From NCBI RefSeq assembly GCF_900107045.1, contig NZ_FNON01000004.1, positions 310,001-374,000 on the forward strand: a DNA stretch of 64,000 bases. Reading direction: 5' to 3'. The position numbers and the translations under genes are program-made. This document shows positions 8,553 to 16,155 of this stretch, piece by piece (positions within the stretch are counted from its first letter, which is position 1; every line of letters starts with the position of its first letter). Under the pieces are notes generated by a model, which searched no databases, was not told where the DNA came from, and saw nothing but the letters and a program-made list of their open reading frames with translations. This DNA comes from Amycolatopsis xylanica (lineage in GTDB: Bacteria > Actinomycetota > Actinomycetes > Mycobacteriales > Pseudonocardiaceae).

Positions 8553-8901
8553 CCCCGTCGTAGGCCTCGCGCGCCTTGATGACCTCGTCGATGTGCTCGC
8601 GCGCCCAGCGGTCGAGGTAGGCGACCGTTTCGGCGAGGTTGCGGCCGAGCTTGGTCAGCTCGTACTCGACGCGCGGCGGGATCTCGGCGTACGCGGTGCG
8701 GGTGAGCATGCCGTCGCGGACCAGGCTCTGCAGGGTCTGGGTGAGCACCTTCTGCGAGATGCCCTCGACCCGCTTCCCGATGTCGGTGAACCGCTGCGGC
8801 CCGTCCGACAGCGTCAGGATGATCAGCACGGTCCAGCGATCACCGATCCGGTCGAGGATCTGACGGGTCGGGCAGTCCTTCTCGAACGGGTTGGGCAGCA
8901 C
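8542..8901 (-). CDS. HxlR-family winged-helix regulator
   Basis: A 119-residue protein with the HxlR layout: CP at residues 10-11, IGDRWTVLIILTLSDGPQRF, the recognition helix GISQKVLTQTLQSLVRDG and the wing RTAYAEIPPRVEYELT. The single N-terminal Cys is typical of members that sense electrophiles or quinones (YodB, QorR). It is divergent from a QorB-like oxidoreductase gene, which is a common and functionally coherent pair, and its probable operator lies at 8912-8932. Confidence 0.9.
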   Translation of the reverse strand: MLPNPFEKDCPTRQILDRIGDRWTVLIILTLSDGPQRFTDIGKRVEGISQKVLTQTLQSLVRDGMLTRTAYAEIPPRVEYELTKLGRNLAETVAYLDRWAREHIDEVIKAREAYDGVSA

Positions 8902-8911
8902 GGCACGCTCC

Positions 8912-8932
8912 TTACTTTCCCCGAGATAGTAA
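8912..8932. promoter_or_regulatory. HxlR operator candidate
   Basis: TTACT-N11-AGTAA inverted repeat 10 bp upstream of the HxlR start. The sequence TTACTTTCCC is repeated at 8948-8957, 36 bp further toward the oxidoreductase. YodB/HxlR proteins bind motifs of this type, so autoregulation and control of the divergent gene are likely. Confidence 0.55.
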
Positions 8933-9021
8933 CAGACCTCAAAGTCATTACTTTCCCGAAGGAATTATTGGGTTTGAAGCCAGGTTCGGGTTGGTGAACG
9001 ACCTCGAACCAAGGAGATGAC

Positions 9022-9870
9022 ATGACCATCGTGGTAACCGGAGCGACCGGGCAGCTCGGCAGGCTGATCGTGAAGCACCTGCTGGAGCGCGTGCCGTCGA
9101 GTGAGGTCGTCGGCAGCGTGCGCGACCCGCGGAAGGGCGCCGACCTGGGCATCGAGGTCCGCCACGGCGACTTCGACCAGCCGGAGACGCTGCCCGCCGC
9201 GTTCGCGGGCGCCGACAAGCTGCTGATCATCTCGACCGCCGGCGACGACTCGGTCCGGCTGCGCCAGCACACCGCCGCCGTCGAAGCCGCGAAGGCCGCG
9301 GGCGTCAAGCACATCCTCTACACCTCGCTGACCGCCGCCGACACCAGCGGCATCGCGCTGGCGAACACGCACCGCCCGACCGAGGAGGCCATCAGGGCCA
9401 CCGGGATCCCGTTCACCTTCCTGCGCAACAACTGGTACTTCGAGAACGACCTGGGCACCGTCGCGGGCGCGCTGGCCACCGGCACGATCGCCAACTCCAG
9501 CCAGGGCGGCCGCTTCGCACCCGCCGCGCGTGAGGACTACGCGCGGGCCGCCGCGGTCGTGCTCACCACCGAAGGCCACGAGAACGCCGTCTACGAGCTG
9601 GGTGGCCCGGTCTCGTACAGCTACGCGGACTGGGCGTCGGCGATCGCGGAGGCCTCCGGCAAGGAGATCACCTACCAGGAGATCACGCCCGAGCAGGCGA
9701 CGGCCGGGCTGACGGCCGCCGGGGTGCCCGAGCACATGGTCGGGCTGATCGTGGACTTCTACGCCACGCTCGCCCGCGGCGAGATGGACGTGCCGCGCGA
9801 GGACCTGCGGAAGCTGATCGGGCGGGACCCCGTGTCCCTCAAGGAGTTCGTCGCCTCGGCGGTGAACTGA
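9022..9870 (+). CDS. NAD(P)-binding oxidoreductase, QorB/NmrA-like
   Basis: A 282-residue atypical short-chain dehydrogenase with the dinucleotide motif VTGATGQLGRLIVKHLLE at residues 4-21. The segment EEAIRATGIPFTFLRNNWYFEN and a C-terminal substrate lobe match NAD(P)H:quinone oxidoreductase 2 (QorB) and NmrA relatives. These reduce quinones or act as redox sensors. SD GGAG precedes the ATG. The adjacent divergent HxlR repressor supports an inducible quinone/electrophile response; the substrate itself is inferred. Confidence 0.85.
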   Translation: MTIVVTGATGQLGRLIVKHLLERVPSSEVVGSVRDPRKGADLGIEVRHGDFDQPETLPAAFAGADKLLIISTAGDDSVRLRQHTAAVEAAKAAGVKHILYTSLTAADTSGIALANTHRPTEEAIRATGIPFTFLRNNWYFENDLGTVAGALATGTIANSSQGGRFAPAAREDYARAAAVVLTTEGHENAVYELGGPVSYSYADWASAIAEASGKEITYQEITPEQATAGLTAAGVPEHMVGLIVDFYATLARGEMDVPREDLRKLIGRDPVSLKEFVASAVN

Positions 9871-9877
9871 GCCCGGC

Positions 9878-10519
9878 TCAGCGTGGCGCGGCCGCCGACT
9901 CCAGCAGTCCGGCGAACAGCAGGCGGAGGTGGCCGCGCCCGCGCGCCCAGCGGGCTTCGAGCTCGGCCTGGTCGCGGGTCGCCCAGCTGGCGATGAGGAT
10001 GCCGCGGACCACGTCCATCGCGGTGTAGACCGCGTGCAGGAACTCGGGGTGCCCGGCGTACTCCGGCATCAGCGCCTTGCCGAAGTCGACCAGGCTGCTG
10101 GTGGCGATCGGTTCGACGGCCGCCATCTGCCGCCGGAGCTCGTCGTCGGTGCGCGAGGCGACCCACAGCTCGACGGTCGCGGAGAACACCGGGCCCTGGT
10201 GCATCTCCCACAGCAGCTGCAGCGCGTCCCCGATCGGATCGGCCGACGCCTTGAGCCGGTCCAGCTCGGCCATCGCGACTTCGGTGCGTTTCGCGGCCAG
10301 GTGCCGGATCGCCGAGGTGACCAGGTCGGTCTTGGTCGGGAAGTGGTGCACCTGCGCGCCCCTGGTGACGCCGGCGAGGTCGGCGACCTTGGTGGTCGTG
10401 GTGCCCGCGTAGCCGTACTCGACCAGGCAGTCGATGGTGGCGTCCAGCAGCCGCAGGCGCATGGCCGAACTGCGTTCCTCCTGGGTACGGCCGGTCGTTC
10501 CCCGTCGTGGCGCTGACAT
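9878..10519 (-). CDS. TetR/AcrR family regulator
   Basis: 213 residues. The N terminus is basic (RRGTTGRTQEERSSAMR), followed by the helix-turn-helix TTTTKVADLAGVTRGAQVHHFPTK in pieces at residues 38-62 and a helical ligand domain. It converges on the quinone oxidoreductase gene with a 7-bp gap and follows the SRPBCC gene on the same strand (10 bp gap), so it probably forms a two-gene operon with it. No obvious palindrome lies immediately at its own start. Ligand and targets are unknown. Confidence 0.85.
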   Translation of the reverse strand: MSAPRRGTTGRTQEERSSAMRLRLLDATIDCLVEYGYAGTTTTKVADLAGVTRGAQVHHFPTKTDLVTSAIRHLAAKRTEVAMAELDRLKASADPIGDALQLLWEMHQGPVFSATVELWVASRTDDELRRQMAAVEPIATSSLVDFGKALMPEYAGHPEFLHAVYTAMDVVRGILIASWATRDQAELEARWARGRGHLRLLFAGLLESAAAPR

Positions 10520-10528
10520 GGGGCTAGC

Positions 10529-10963
10529 TTATGGGGCCGCCGCTCCCGCCCGCGCCGCGAGGGTTTCGGCCATCCGCCGCAGCACCCGGCCGAGGAACCA
10601 GCGGTAGAACCAGCCGGTGCCGGGGATCTTGGGCTCGAACCCGGAGTGCCAGTGGATGTCCGTGCCCCCGTCACGCGGCGTGAGGTCGACGTCGGCCCGG
10701 TAGTCGCGCAGCGGGAGCCCGCCACGCAGCTCGTAGCTGAGCCGCCGGTCCGGGACCAGCTCGACGATCTCCTCCCGGCTTTTGACGCCCCCGGTGCGGA
10801 AGAGGCGGAGCGCGCCGACGCCTTCGCGTTCCGTCTCCCCCTCCCTGAGCAGCTCGAACGCCCCGAGCGGCGACCAGTCCGGCCAGCTCGCGCCATCGCG
10901 GAGCAGCGCGTAGACGACGGCCGGTGCCGCCCGCGCATGCGCTCGCGCCGAAATCTGAACCAT
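10529..10963 (-). CDS. SRPBCC-fold lipid/ligand-binding protein
   Basis: A protein of 144-147 residues of the SRPBCC (START/Bet v1-like) fold: VQISARAHARAAPAVVYALLRD start, SWPDWSPLG, a beta-sheet core (SYELRGGLPLRDYRADVDLTP) and a long C-terminal helix. These cytoplasmic proteins bind hydrophobic ligands or act as cyclase/aromatase-like enzymes. Two starts are possible, 10972 and 10963; both lie inside the 30-bp palindrome at 10957-10986, so the transcript is probably leaderless. It is divergent from a TetR gene across that palindrome. No catalytic role can be assigned. Confidence 0.8.
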   Translation of the reverse strand: MVQISARAHARAAPAVVYALLRDGASWPDWSPLGAFELLREGETEREGVGALRLFRTGGVKSREEIVELVPDRRLSYELRGGLPLRDYRADVDLTPRDGGTDIHWHSGFEPKIPGTGWFYRWFLGRVLRRMAETLAARAGAAAP

Positions 10964-10986
10964 GTGGTACATGTACCATCTGGTTC
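10957..10986. promoter_or_regulatory. 30-bp palindromic TetR operator over a start codon
   Basis: Outer arms GAACCA and TGGTTC enclose a perfect 14-bp core TGGTACATGTACCA (10965-10978); 13 of 15 pairs match. It lies in the divergent gap between the SRPBCC gene and a TetR gene and contains both candidate start codons of the former. A repressor bound here would shut off both promoters. Confidence 0.75.
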
Positions 10987-11010
10987 ACCCGCGAGGCAAG
11001 GGAAGCAGTG

Positions 11011-11574
11011 GTGCCGGATCCGAAACGCAAGCTGCTCGAAGCCGCCATCGACCACGTGGCCCGTAACGGGGTCGGCGATCTCAGCCTGCGCACGCTGGCC
11101 ACGGCGATCGGCACCAGCCACCGGATGCTGATCTATCACTTCGGTTCGAAGGAGGGCCTGCTCGTCGAGGTCGTCCGGGAGGTCGAAGCCCGCCAGCGCG
11201 CGGTGCTCGCCGGGCTGGACCTCGGCGCGGACCGGCCACCGCTCGAGATCGCCCGCGAGTTCTGGCGGCATCTCACCGGCGAAGCGTTGCGCCACAACGA
11301 AAGGCTGTTCTTCGAGCTCTACGGCCAGGCGCTGCAGGGCAGGCCGGGCACCACGACGATGCTCGACGGGATCATCGACGACTGGCTGGCGCCGATGGCC
11401 GAGCTGCTCGGCAGGCTGGGCGTCGACGAGGCCGACCGGGAGAGCCACGCCCGGCTGGGGCTCGCCGTGACGCGCGGGCTGCTGCTCGATCTGGTCACCA
11501 CCGGCGACGTCGCGGGCGTCACGGCGGCGATGGACCGTTTCCTCGACGGGTACGCCCGCGAAGCCCTTACCTAA
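11011..11574 (+). CDS. TetR/AcrR family regulator
   Basis: Two adjacent GTG codons (11008 and 11011) follow the SD AAGGGA; 11011 has the better spacing and gives 187 residues starting MPDPKRKLLEAAIDH. The helix-turn-helix reads LSLRTLATAIGTSHRMLIYHF. The C-terminal domain is helical with FELYGQALQGRPG. It is divergent from the SRPBCC gene and the intergenic palindrome 10957-10986 is its likely operator. The inducer is unknown. Confidence 0.85.
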   Translation: MPDPKRKLLEAAIDHVARNGVGDLSLRTLATAIGTSHRMLIYHFGSKEGLLVEVVREVEARQRAVLAGLDLGADRPPLEIAREFWRHLTGEALRHNERLFFELYGQALQGRPGTTTMLDGIIDDWLAPMAELLGRLGVDEADRESHARLGLAVTRGLLLDLVTTGDVAGVTAAMDRFLDGYAREALT

Positions 11575-11666
11575 CCCGAACATTGCTCCCACACCGCTCG
11601 AACACGTGGCGGCCAGAGTTCTGTCCTACCGGCAACGAGCCGGTGACCCGAACTCGAGGAGCAACG

Positions 11667-12083
11667 ATGGAACTGACCAGCTGGACGCGCAGGCTGGCGC
11701 TGGCGGGCAGCGGGGTGGCGATCGGGCTGGTGGCCATCGCGCCGCTCGCGTCCGCGCAGACCACCCCGGCTCCGGTCGCGCCGATCACGCTCAGCCCCGA
11801 GGAGTCCCAGGCCGTCTGCGGCACCTGGATCCCGAAGCTGACCGCTCGCACCACCAAGGCGACCGAGCGGATCAACGGCGGCCCGGAGATCCGCGGCTCG
11901 GTGGCGAACCTGAAGGCCCGCGCCCAGGACCAGCGTGCCAAGAACCACAACGACCGCGCCGCCCAGCTCGACGAGCGTGCCAAGAAGCGCTCCGACCGGC
12001 TGCCGCAGCTCGCCGACGCCAAGAAGAAGCTCGACGACTTCACGGCCGCGCACTGCAAGCCGGCCACCGGGCCGACGAAATGA
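11667..12083 (+). CDS. small secreted helical protein
   Basis: ATG at 11667 with SD GAGGAG gives 138 residues. Residues 1-31 form a signal peptide (basic MELTSWTRRL, hydrophobic core, cleavage near ASA-QT). The mature part has two cysteines (in AVCGTW and AAHC) and a highly charged, coiled-coil-like middle (RAKNHNDRAAQLDERAKKRS). It heads a four-gene operon; its stop overlaps the start of the lipoprotein gene (ATGA), which is followed by a response regulator and a sensor kinase. A role as an extracytoplasmic partner of that sensor is inference. No family recognised. Confidence 0.8.
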   Translation: MELTSWTRRLALAGSGVAIGLVAIAPLASAQTTPAPVAPITLSPEESQAVCGTWIPKLTARTTKATERINGGPEIRGSVANLKARAQDQRAKNHNDRAAQLDERAKKRSDRLPQLADAKKKLDDFTAAHCKPATGPTK

Positions 12084-12256
12084 GGCGCGCGGCCGCCGCG
12101 GTGGCGGTGACCCTGCTGGCCGTGTTCGGGTGCGCGGCCTGCCAGGACGAGGCCTCCTCCGGCCCGGCGACGGAGACGACCACTGCTCCGGGTCAGCTGG
12201 GCGCCATCCAGGCCATGCTCGACAGCATCGACGCGGACATGGCCGGTGACGGCTAG
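12080..12256 (+). CDS. small putative lipoprotein
   Basis: 58 residues from an ATG overlapping the previous stop. MRRAAAAVAVTLLAVFGC followed by AAC gives a lipoprotein-type signal with candidate lipid-modified Cys18 or Cys21; neither lipobox is perfect. The mature peptide is short, acidic and Thr/Ser-rich. It ends 40 bp before the response regulator start in the same operon. It could be a membrane-tethered ligand or modulator of the sensor kinase two genes on. Missed easily because of its size. Confidence 0.65.
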   Translation: MRRAAAAVAVTLLAVFGCAACQDEASSGPATETTTAPGQLGAIQAMLDSIDADMAGDG

Positions 12257-12296
12257 TTCCGACGACGGCGGAACGCGGGCTGGCAGGATGCCTGCC

Positions 12297-12980
12297 ATGC
12301 AGCAGCAGGGACGGGGCCTGGTCCTCGTCGTGGAGGACGAGGCGGCCATCGCCGAACTCGCCGCGATGTACCTGAAGCGCGACGGGTTCGGCGTCCACGT
12401 CGAGTCCGATGGCGCCGCCGCGCTCGCCGCGGTGCGCAGGCTGAAGCCGGTCGCCATCGTGCTCGACATCGGACTGTCCGGAATGGACGGACTGGAGATC
12501 TGCAAGGCGCTGCGTGCGGCGGGCGACTGGACGCCGGTGCTGTTCGTGACCGCGCGCGACGACGAGCTGGACCGCCTGCTGGGCTTGGAGATCGGCGCCG
12601 ACGACTACCTGACGAAACCGTTCAGCCCCCGCGAACTCGCGGTCCGGGTCCGCACCGTGCTGCGGCGGGCCGCCGCCGCGACGCCGCTGTCCGAGGTCTA
12701 CTCGGCCGGCGGCGTCCGCGTGGACCTGACCCAGCGCCGGGCCTGGGCCGGTGAGGCCGAGATCGGGCTCACCTCGACGGAGTTCGACCTGCTCGCGCAC
12801 CTGCTACGCCATCCGGGCCAGGTGTTCGCGCGCGAGCAGCTGCTGAGTTCCGTGTGGGGGTACGCCGCGTCCGCGGGAACCCGCACGGTGGACGTGCACA
12901 TCGCCCAGCTGCGGGCGAAACTCGGCGGCCACAGTCCGATCAGGACGGTCCGCGGCATCGGCTACTCGGCGGACAAGTGA
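12297..12980 (+). CDS. OmpR/PhoB-type response regulator
   Basis: ATG at 12297 is preferred (SD AGGA eight bases upstream); 12288 and 12246 are possible in-frame starts. The 227-residue protein has a receiver domain (acidic E13/D14, phospho-acceptor Asp57 in IVLDIGLSG, Lys in YLTKPFSPREL) and a winged-helix Trans_reg_C domain (TSTEFDLLAHLLRHPGQVFAR, then a final VRGIGY). Its stop overlaps the kinase start (TGATG), showing a coupled pair. Likely controls envelope functions; targets unknown. Confidence 0.92.
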   Translation: MQQQGRGLVLVVEDEAAIAELAAMYLKRDGFGVHVESDGAAALAAVRRLKPVAIVLDIGLSGMDGLEICKALRAAGDWTPVLFVTARDDELDRLLGLEIGADDYLTKPFSPRELAVRVRTVLRRAAAATPLSEVYSAGGVRVDLTQRRAWAGEAEIGLTSTEFDLLAHLLRHPGQVFAREQLLSSVWGYAASAGTRTVDVHIAQLRAKLGGHSPIRTVRGIGYSADK

Positions 12981-14350
12981 TGACTACGCCCAGCCGCCGC
13001 ACCTCGCTCGCAGTGCGCATCACCGTGGTCTGTCTCGCCGTCGCGGGCGTGGCCGTGGTCGTCGCCGGGCTGGTGGCGGCGCGGCTGGTCAACTCGGCCA
13101 GCCGGGACGTGCTGCAGCAGTCGCTGGCGGCACAGGCCGATGTGCTGGCCAGCCAGTTCGAAGGCGCGCTGCCGATCCAGCGCCTGCGCAACGGCCAGCT
13201 CACGAAGGTGGTGCGCGGGCAAGGGATCTCGATCGTCCTGCAACGCCCGAACGGCCAGCCGGTCAGCGACGACCCGCTGGCAGGCCGGGCCGCGGTGAAG
13301 GCCGGGCTGACCGAGTCGGCCGCGCGTTCGCAACAGGTGACCGTCGACGGCCAGCAGTTCCTCGTCGAGGTCCGCTCGGTCGGCCCAGGCGCGACTTTCG
13401 CGCTGGTCCAGCCAGCACACGCCGAGGATCTGACGCTGCGCAAGCTGATCAGGAACATCCTGATCGCGCTGGGCATCGGCCTGCTGGTGGCCGCGCTCGC
13501 CGGGTTCGTGCTCGGCCGGGTCCTGTCGCGTCCGTTGCGGCACGCCGCCGCCGTGGCGGCGGGCATGCGGGGCGGGCGGCGGGACCTGCGGGTGCCGATC
13601 GAGGGTCCCGCCGAGGTGGCCGAGGTGGCGACCTCGATCAACGAGCTGGCCGACGCGCTGCGCTACAGCGAAGCGCGGCAGCGGGAGTTCCTGCTCTCGG
13701 TTTCCCACGAACTTCGCACCCCGCTGACCGCCGTCAACGGGTTCGCCGAGGCCATCGCCGACGGGGTCGCCGAGGGCGAGGACGCGCGACGGGCGGGCGA
13801 CACCATCCAGCGGGAGGCCCAGCGGCTCGAACGTCTGGTCAGCGATCTGCTCGACCTGGCGCGGCTGGGCGCCGACGAGTTCCGGCTCGACCTGACCGGA
13901 CTCGACCTGGTCGCGCTGGTCACCGACTGCGCCGAGGTCTGGCGGCTGCGGTGCGCCGCACGGGACGTGGCGCTCGAAACGCTCGTCCCGCCGCATCCGG
14001 TGCACGTGGTGGCCGATCCGCGGCGGCTGCGGCAGGTCATCGACGGGCTGGCGGAGAACGCGCTGCGGGTCACGCCCGCCGGTGCGCCGATCGTGCTCGC
14101 GCTGACCGTCGACGGGCAGGCCAGGCTCGCCGTGCGCGACGGCGGGCCTGGCCTGGCCGCCGAGGACTACCCGGTGGCCTTCGATCGCGGCGTGCTCAAC
14201 CAGAAGTACCGGGGCAAGCGGCCGGTCGGCTCCGGGATCGGGCTCGCGCTCGCCCACGGCCTGGTGACCAGGATGGGCGGCACGCTGACCGCGGGCCCCG
14301 CTCCCGAAGGCGGGGCCGCGTTCACCGTGACCCTGCCGCTCGCGCGGTGA
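12980..14350 (+). CDS. OmpR-partner sensor histidine kinase
   Basis: 456 residues from ATG at 12980. Transmembrane helices at about 13-35 and 155-178 flank a 120-residue external sensor domain; then a HAMP domain (180-230), HisKA with His243 in SVSHELRTPLTAVNGF, and HATPase_c with N-box ENALRVTPAG and G-boxes DGGPGLAAED and GSGIGLALAHG. It belongs to the same operon as the secreted protein, lipoprotein and response regulator, so the external domain may sense them or the envelope state they report. Confidence 0.9.
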   Translation: MTTPSRRTSLAVRITVVCLAVAGVAVVVAGLVAARLVNSASRDVLQQSLAAQADVLASQFEGALPIQRLRNGQLTKVVRGQGISIVLQRPNGQPVSDDPLAGRAAVKAGLTESAARSQQVTVDGQQFLVEVRSVGPGATFALVQPAHAEDLTLRKLIRNILIALGIGLLVAALAGFVLGRVLSRPLRHAAAVAAGMRGGRRDLRVPIEGPAEVAEVATSINELADALRYSEARQREFLLSVSHELRTPLTAVNGFAEAIADGVAEGEDARRAGDTIQREAQRLERLVSDLLDLARLGADEFRLDLTGLDLVALVTDCAEVWRLRCAARDVALETLVPPHPVHVVADPRRLRQVIDGLAENALRVTPAGAPIVLALTVDGQARLAVRDGGPGLAAEDYPVAFDRGVLNQKYRGKRPVGSGIGLALAHGLVTRMGGTLTAGPAPEGGAAFTVTLPLAR

Positions 14351-14383
14351 GTTCGGCCAGGTCCGCGAGGGTCGTGAGCCAAC

Positions 14384-14467
14384 GGACGACACGCGTACCC
14401 AGGCGGACGACACGCGTACCTGGATGGACGACACGCGTGCACAGATGGACGACACGATGCCTGGGGC
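14384..14467. repeat. four tandem copies of a 21-bp repeat
   Basis: Units begin at 14384, 14405, 14426 and 14447, each opening GGACGACACGCGTAC (last copy degenerate after GGACGACACG). The array sits in the 178-bp gap between the sensor kinase stop and the stop of the convergent VOC gene. The length is a multiple of three, but the frames through it have no supporting start or homology. Confidence 0.85.
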
Positions 14468-14528
14468 AAGCCCCGCGGGGGCGAGTGCGGGCTCTGTGTG
14501 GAGTTTTCAAGCAGCGGTGGGGCTTTGG

Positions 14529-14942
14529 TCAGTCGCGGGCGGTGATCTGCTGGATGGCCCAGCCGTTGCCGTCGGGGTCTTCGAAGAACACGAAGCCGAC
14601 GTTGTTGAGGTCGTCTCCCTCCTGCATCGGGCGCGGGCCCTCCTTGCCGAACACCTGGATCTCGCCGACCTCCATGCCGCGTTCGATCAGCTCGGCCCTG
14701 GCCTTCGGCAGGTCCTTGACGACCAGCTGGACGCCCTTGAGCGTGCCGGGTGTCATCGCGGTCATGCCCTTGCTCAGCACGATCGAGCAGCCGGAACCGG
14801 GCGGTGTCAGCTGGATGAATCCGTTGTCACCTCCCATTCTCGTGTCGTGGTCCACCTTGAAACCGAGCTTGTCGGCGTAGAAGGTCTTGGCGCGGTCCAG
14901 ATCGGACACCGGCACGGCCACGACTTCCAAGGTCCAGTTCAT
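14529..14942 (-). CDS. VOC-family (glyoxalase-like) protein
   Basis: 137 residues with two beta-alpha-beta-beta-beta motifs of the vicinal-oxygen-chelate fold: LEVVAVPVSDLDRAKTFY at the start and DPDGNGWAIQQI at the end. The second module has the usual Asp/Asn turn; the first His of metal-binding glyoxalases is replaced by Glu/Val at the N terminus, so metal use is uncertain. Such proteins are antibiotic-binding, dioxygenase or isomerase relatives. It stands alone and is convergent with the kinase operon. Confidence 0.85.
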   Translation of the reverse strand: MNWTLEVVAVPVSDLDRAKTFYADKLGFKVDHDTRMGGDNGFIQLTPPGSGCSIVLSKGMTAMTPGTLKGVQLVVKDLPKARAELIERGMEVGEIQVFGKEGPRPMQEGDDLNNVGFVFFEDPDGNGWAIQQITARD

Positions 14943-15068
14943 CGTTTCTCCTTCGGCTGGCGGCAGGGGCGACTCGAGCCCGAGGCCATCGTCGTGGTTG
15001 CTCCCGCTCTGTCAAGCGGGGCCGGAAAATCGGATGCGCGCGGCGCCAGGATCCGTAGGCTGCGCGCC

Positions 15069-15818
15069 GTGGATCGTGACCTCATCTCCCGCCTCGCCCA
15101 TGCCGATCACCCGATCGCCGCCCCGCTCGCCGACGACTCGGTGCGCGCGCTCCTCGACCGGGCCGTCCGGCCAGGGGACCGCGTGCTCGACCTCGGCTGT
15201 GGTGGCGGGGAATGGCTGCTGCGTGCCCTCACCACCCATCCGGACGTGCGCGCCGACGGCGTCGACATCGCCGAGCCTGCCTTGGCTCACGCCGGGGCGG
15301 CCGCCAAGGCACTCGGCGTGCGGGACCGGCTCACCCTGCATCGGCAGGACGGGACCGCGTTCGCCTCGGCCGACCCGTTCGACGTCGTGCTGAGCGTCGG
15401 GGCCGCGCACGTGTTCGGCGGCCTGCTGCCCACCCTGGCCGCGGCGCGCAAGCACCTGGCGCCCGGCGGGCGGGTGCTCGTCGGCGACGGGTTCTGGGAA
15501 CGCGAACCCAGCGCGGAAGCCATCGAGATGCTCGGTGACTTCGGCGACCTCACGTCCACAGTGGACAGTGTGGTCGCCGACGGCTGGACGCCCGTCGGCG
15601 GGCATGTCAGCACCCGGCGGGAACTGGACGACTACGAGTGGGCCTGGACGGGCTCGCTCGCCTCGTGGGCGCTCGACCGCCAGGAGGACCCGGACGGCCG
15701 CGAGGCGCTCACGGTGGCCACCACGCACCGATCCGAATGGTTGCGCACGTATCGGGATTCCTGGGGATTCCTGTGCCTGGTGCTGCGCCGGACCGGCGAC
15801 GGGAACGCGACGGGCTAG
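15069..15818 (+). CDS. class I SAM-dependent methyltransferase
   Basis: GTG at 15069 gives 249 residues; no strong SD is visible. Motif I is VLDLGCGGGEWLLRAL, followed by DGVDIAEPALAHA (motif II), DPFDVVLSVGAAHVFGG and LAPGGRVLVGDGFWE (post motifs). This is a soluble small-molecule-type methyltransferase of the Methyltransf_25 group. The stop overlaps the stop of a small convergent frame at 15815. The acceptor is unknown. Confidence 0.85.
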   Translation: MDRDLISRLAHADHPIAAPLADDSVRALLDRAVRPGDRVLDLGCGGGEWLLRALTTHPDVRADGVDIAEPALAHAGAAAKALGVRDRLTLHRQDGTAFASADPFDVVLSVGAAHVFGGLLPTLAAARKHLAPGGRVLVGDGFWEREPSAEAIEMLGDFGDLTSTVDSVVADGWTPVGGHVSTRRELDDYEWAWTGSLASWALDRQEDPDGREALTVATTHRSEWLRTYRDSWGFLCLVLRRTGDGNATG

Positions 15819-16039
15819 CCGGGCGATCGGCTCGGTGCGACCTCGAATCTCTCGGCCCCCAGCGCCTCGGCGTGCTCATCCTCGGCCGGGACGGCCGCAC
15901 CGAGCCGGACCGCTTCCACCTGCGCGGCTGCTTTTTGGGTTTCACGGATCACTTCTCCCAGTTCGATTCTGGATATTTTCGGGGAATTCGCTTGCCGCAC
16001 CGGGCGGGGCGGCGCTGTCAGTGGATGTTTTTCGCTCAC
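15815..16039 (-). CDS. possible small protein of 74 residues
   Basis: GTG at 16039 opens a 74-residue frame (start MSEKHPLTAPPRP, helical middle ISRIELGEVIRETQKAAAQVE, acidic end) in the 337-bp gap between the methyltransferase and the LysR gene. Its TAG stop shares bases with the methyltransferase stop (CTAG), a compact tail-to-tail fit. The N-terminal part is less GC-rich than its neighbours. No SD is evident and no family recognised. Otherwise this gap holds only the divergent LysR promoter region. Confidence 0.35.
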   Translation of the reverse strand: MSEKHPLTAPPRPVRQANSPKISRIELGEVIRETQKAAAQVEAVRLGAAVPAEDEHAEALGAERFEVAPSRSPG

Positions 16040-16155
16040 TTGTTCGACGGTACGAGGGCGGGGTGGAGGGATGCAACCTTGTCACTCTGAGGAGTGAATG
16101 GGGAGGGAGAACGCCCTGATCAGGCGGGGAGCGAAGTCCGGCTAGGCTGGCGGAC

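Noticed and set aside
14384..14467. CRISPR array
   Set aside because: Repeat period is 21 bp without spacers of constant length and no cas genes occur in the window.
14351..15068. Methyltransferase extended upstream over the VOC gene
   Set aside because: The extended frame runs through tandem repeats and the antisense strand of a clear glyoxalase-like gene; GTG 15069 gives a full-length methyltransferase.
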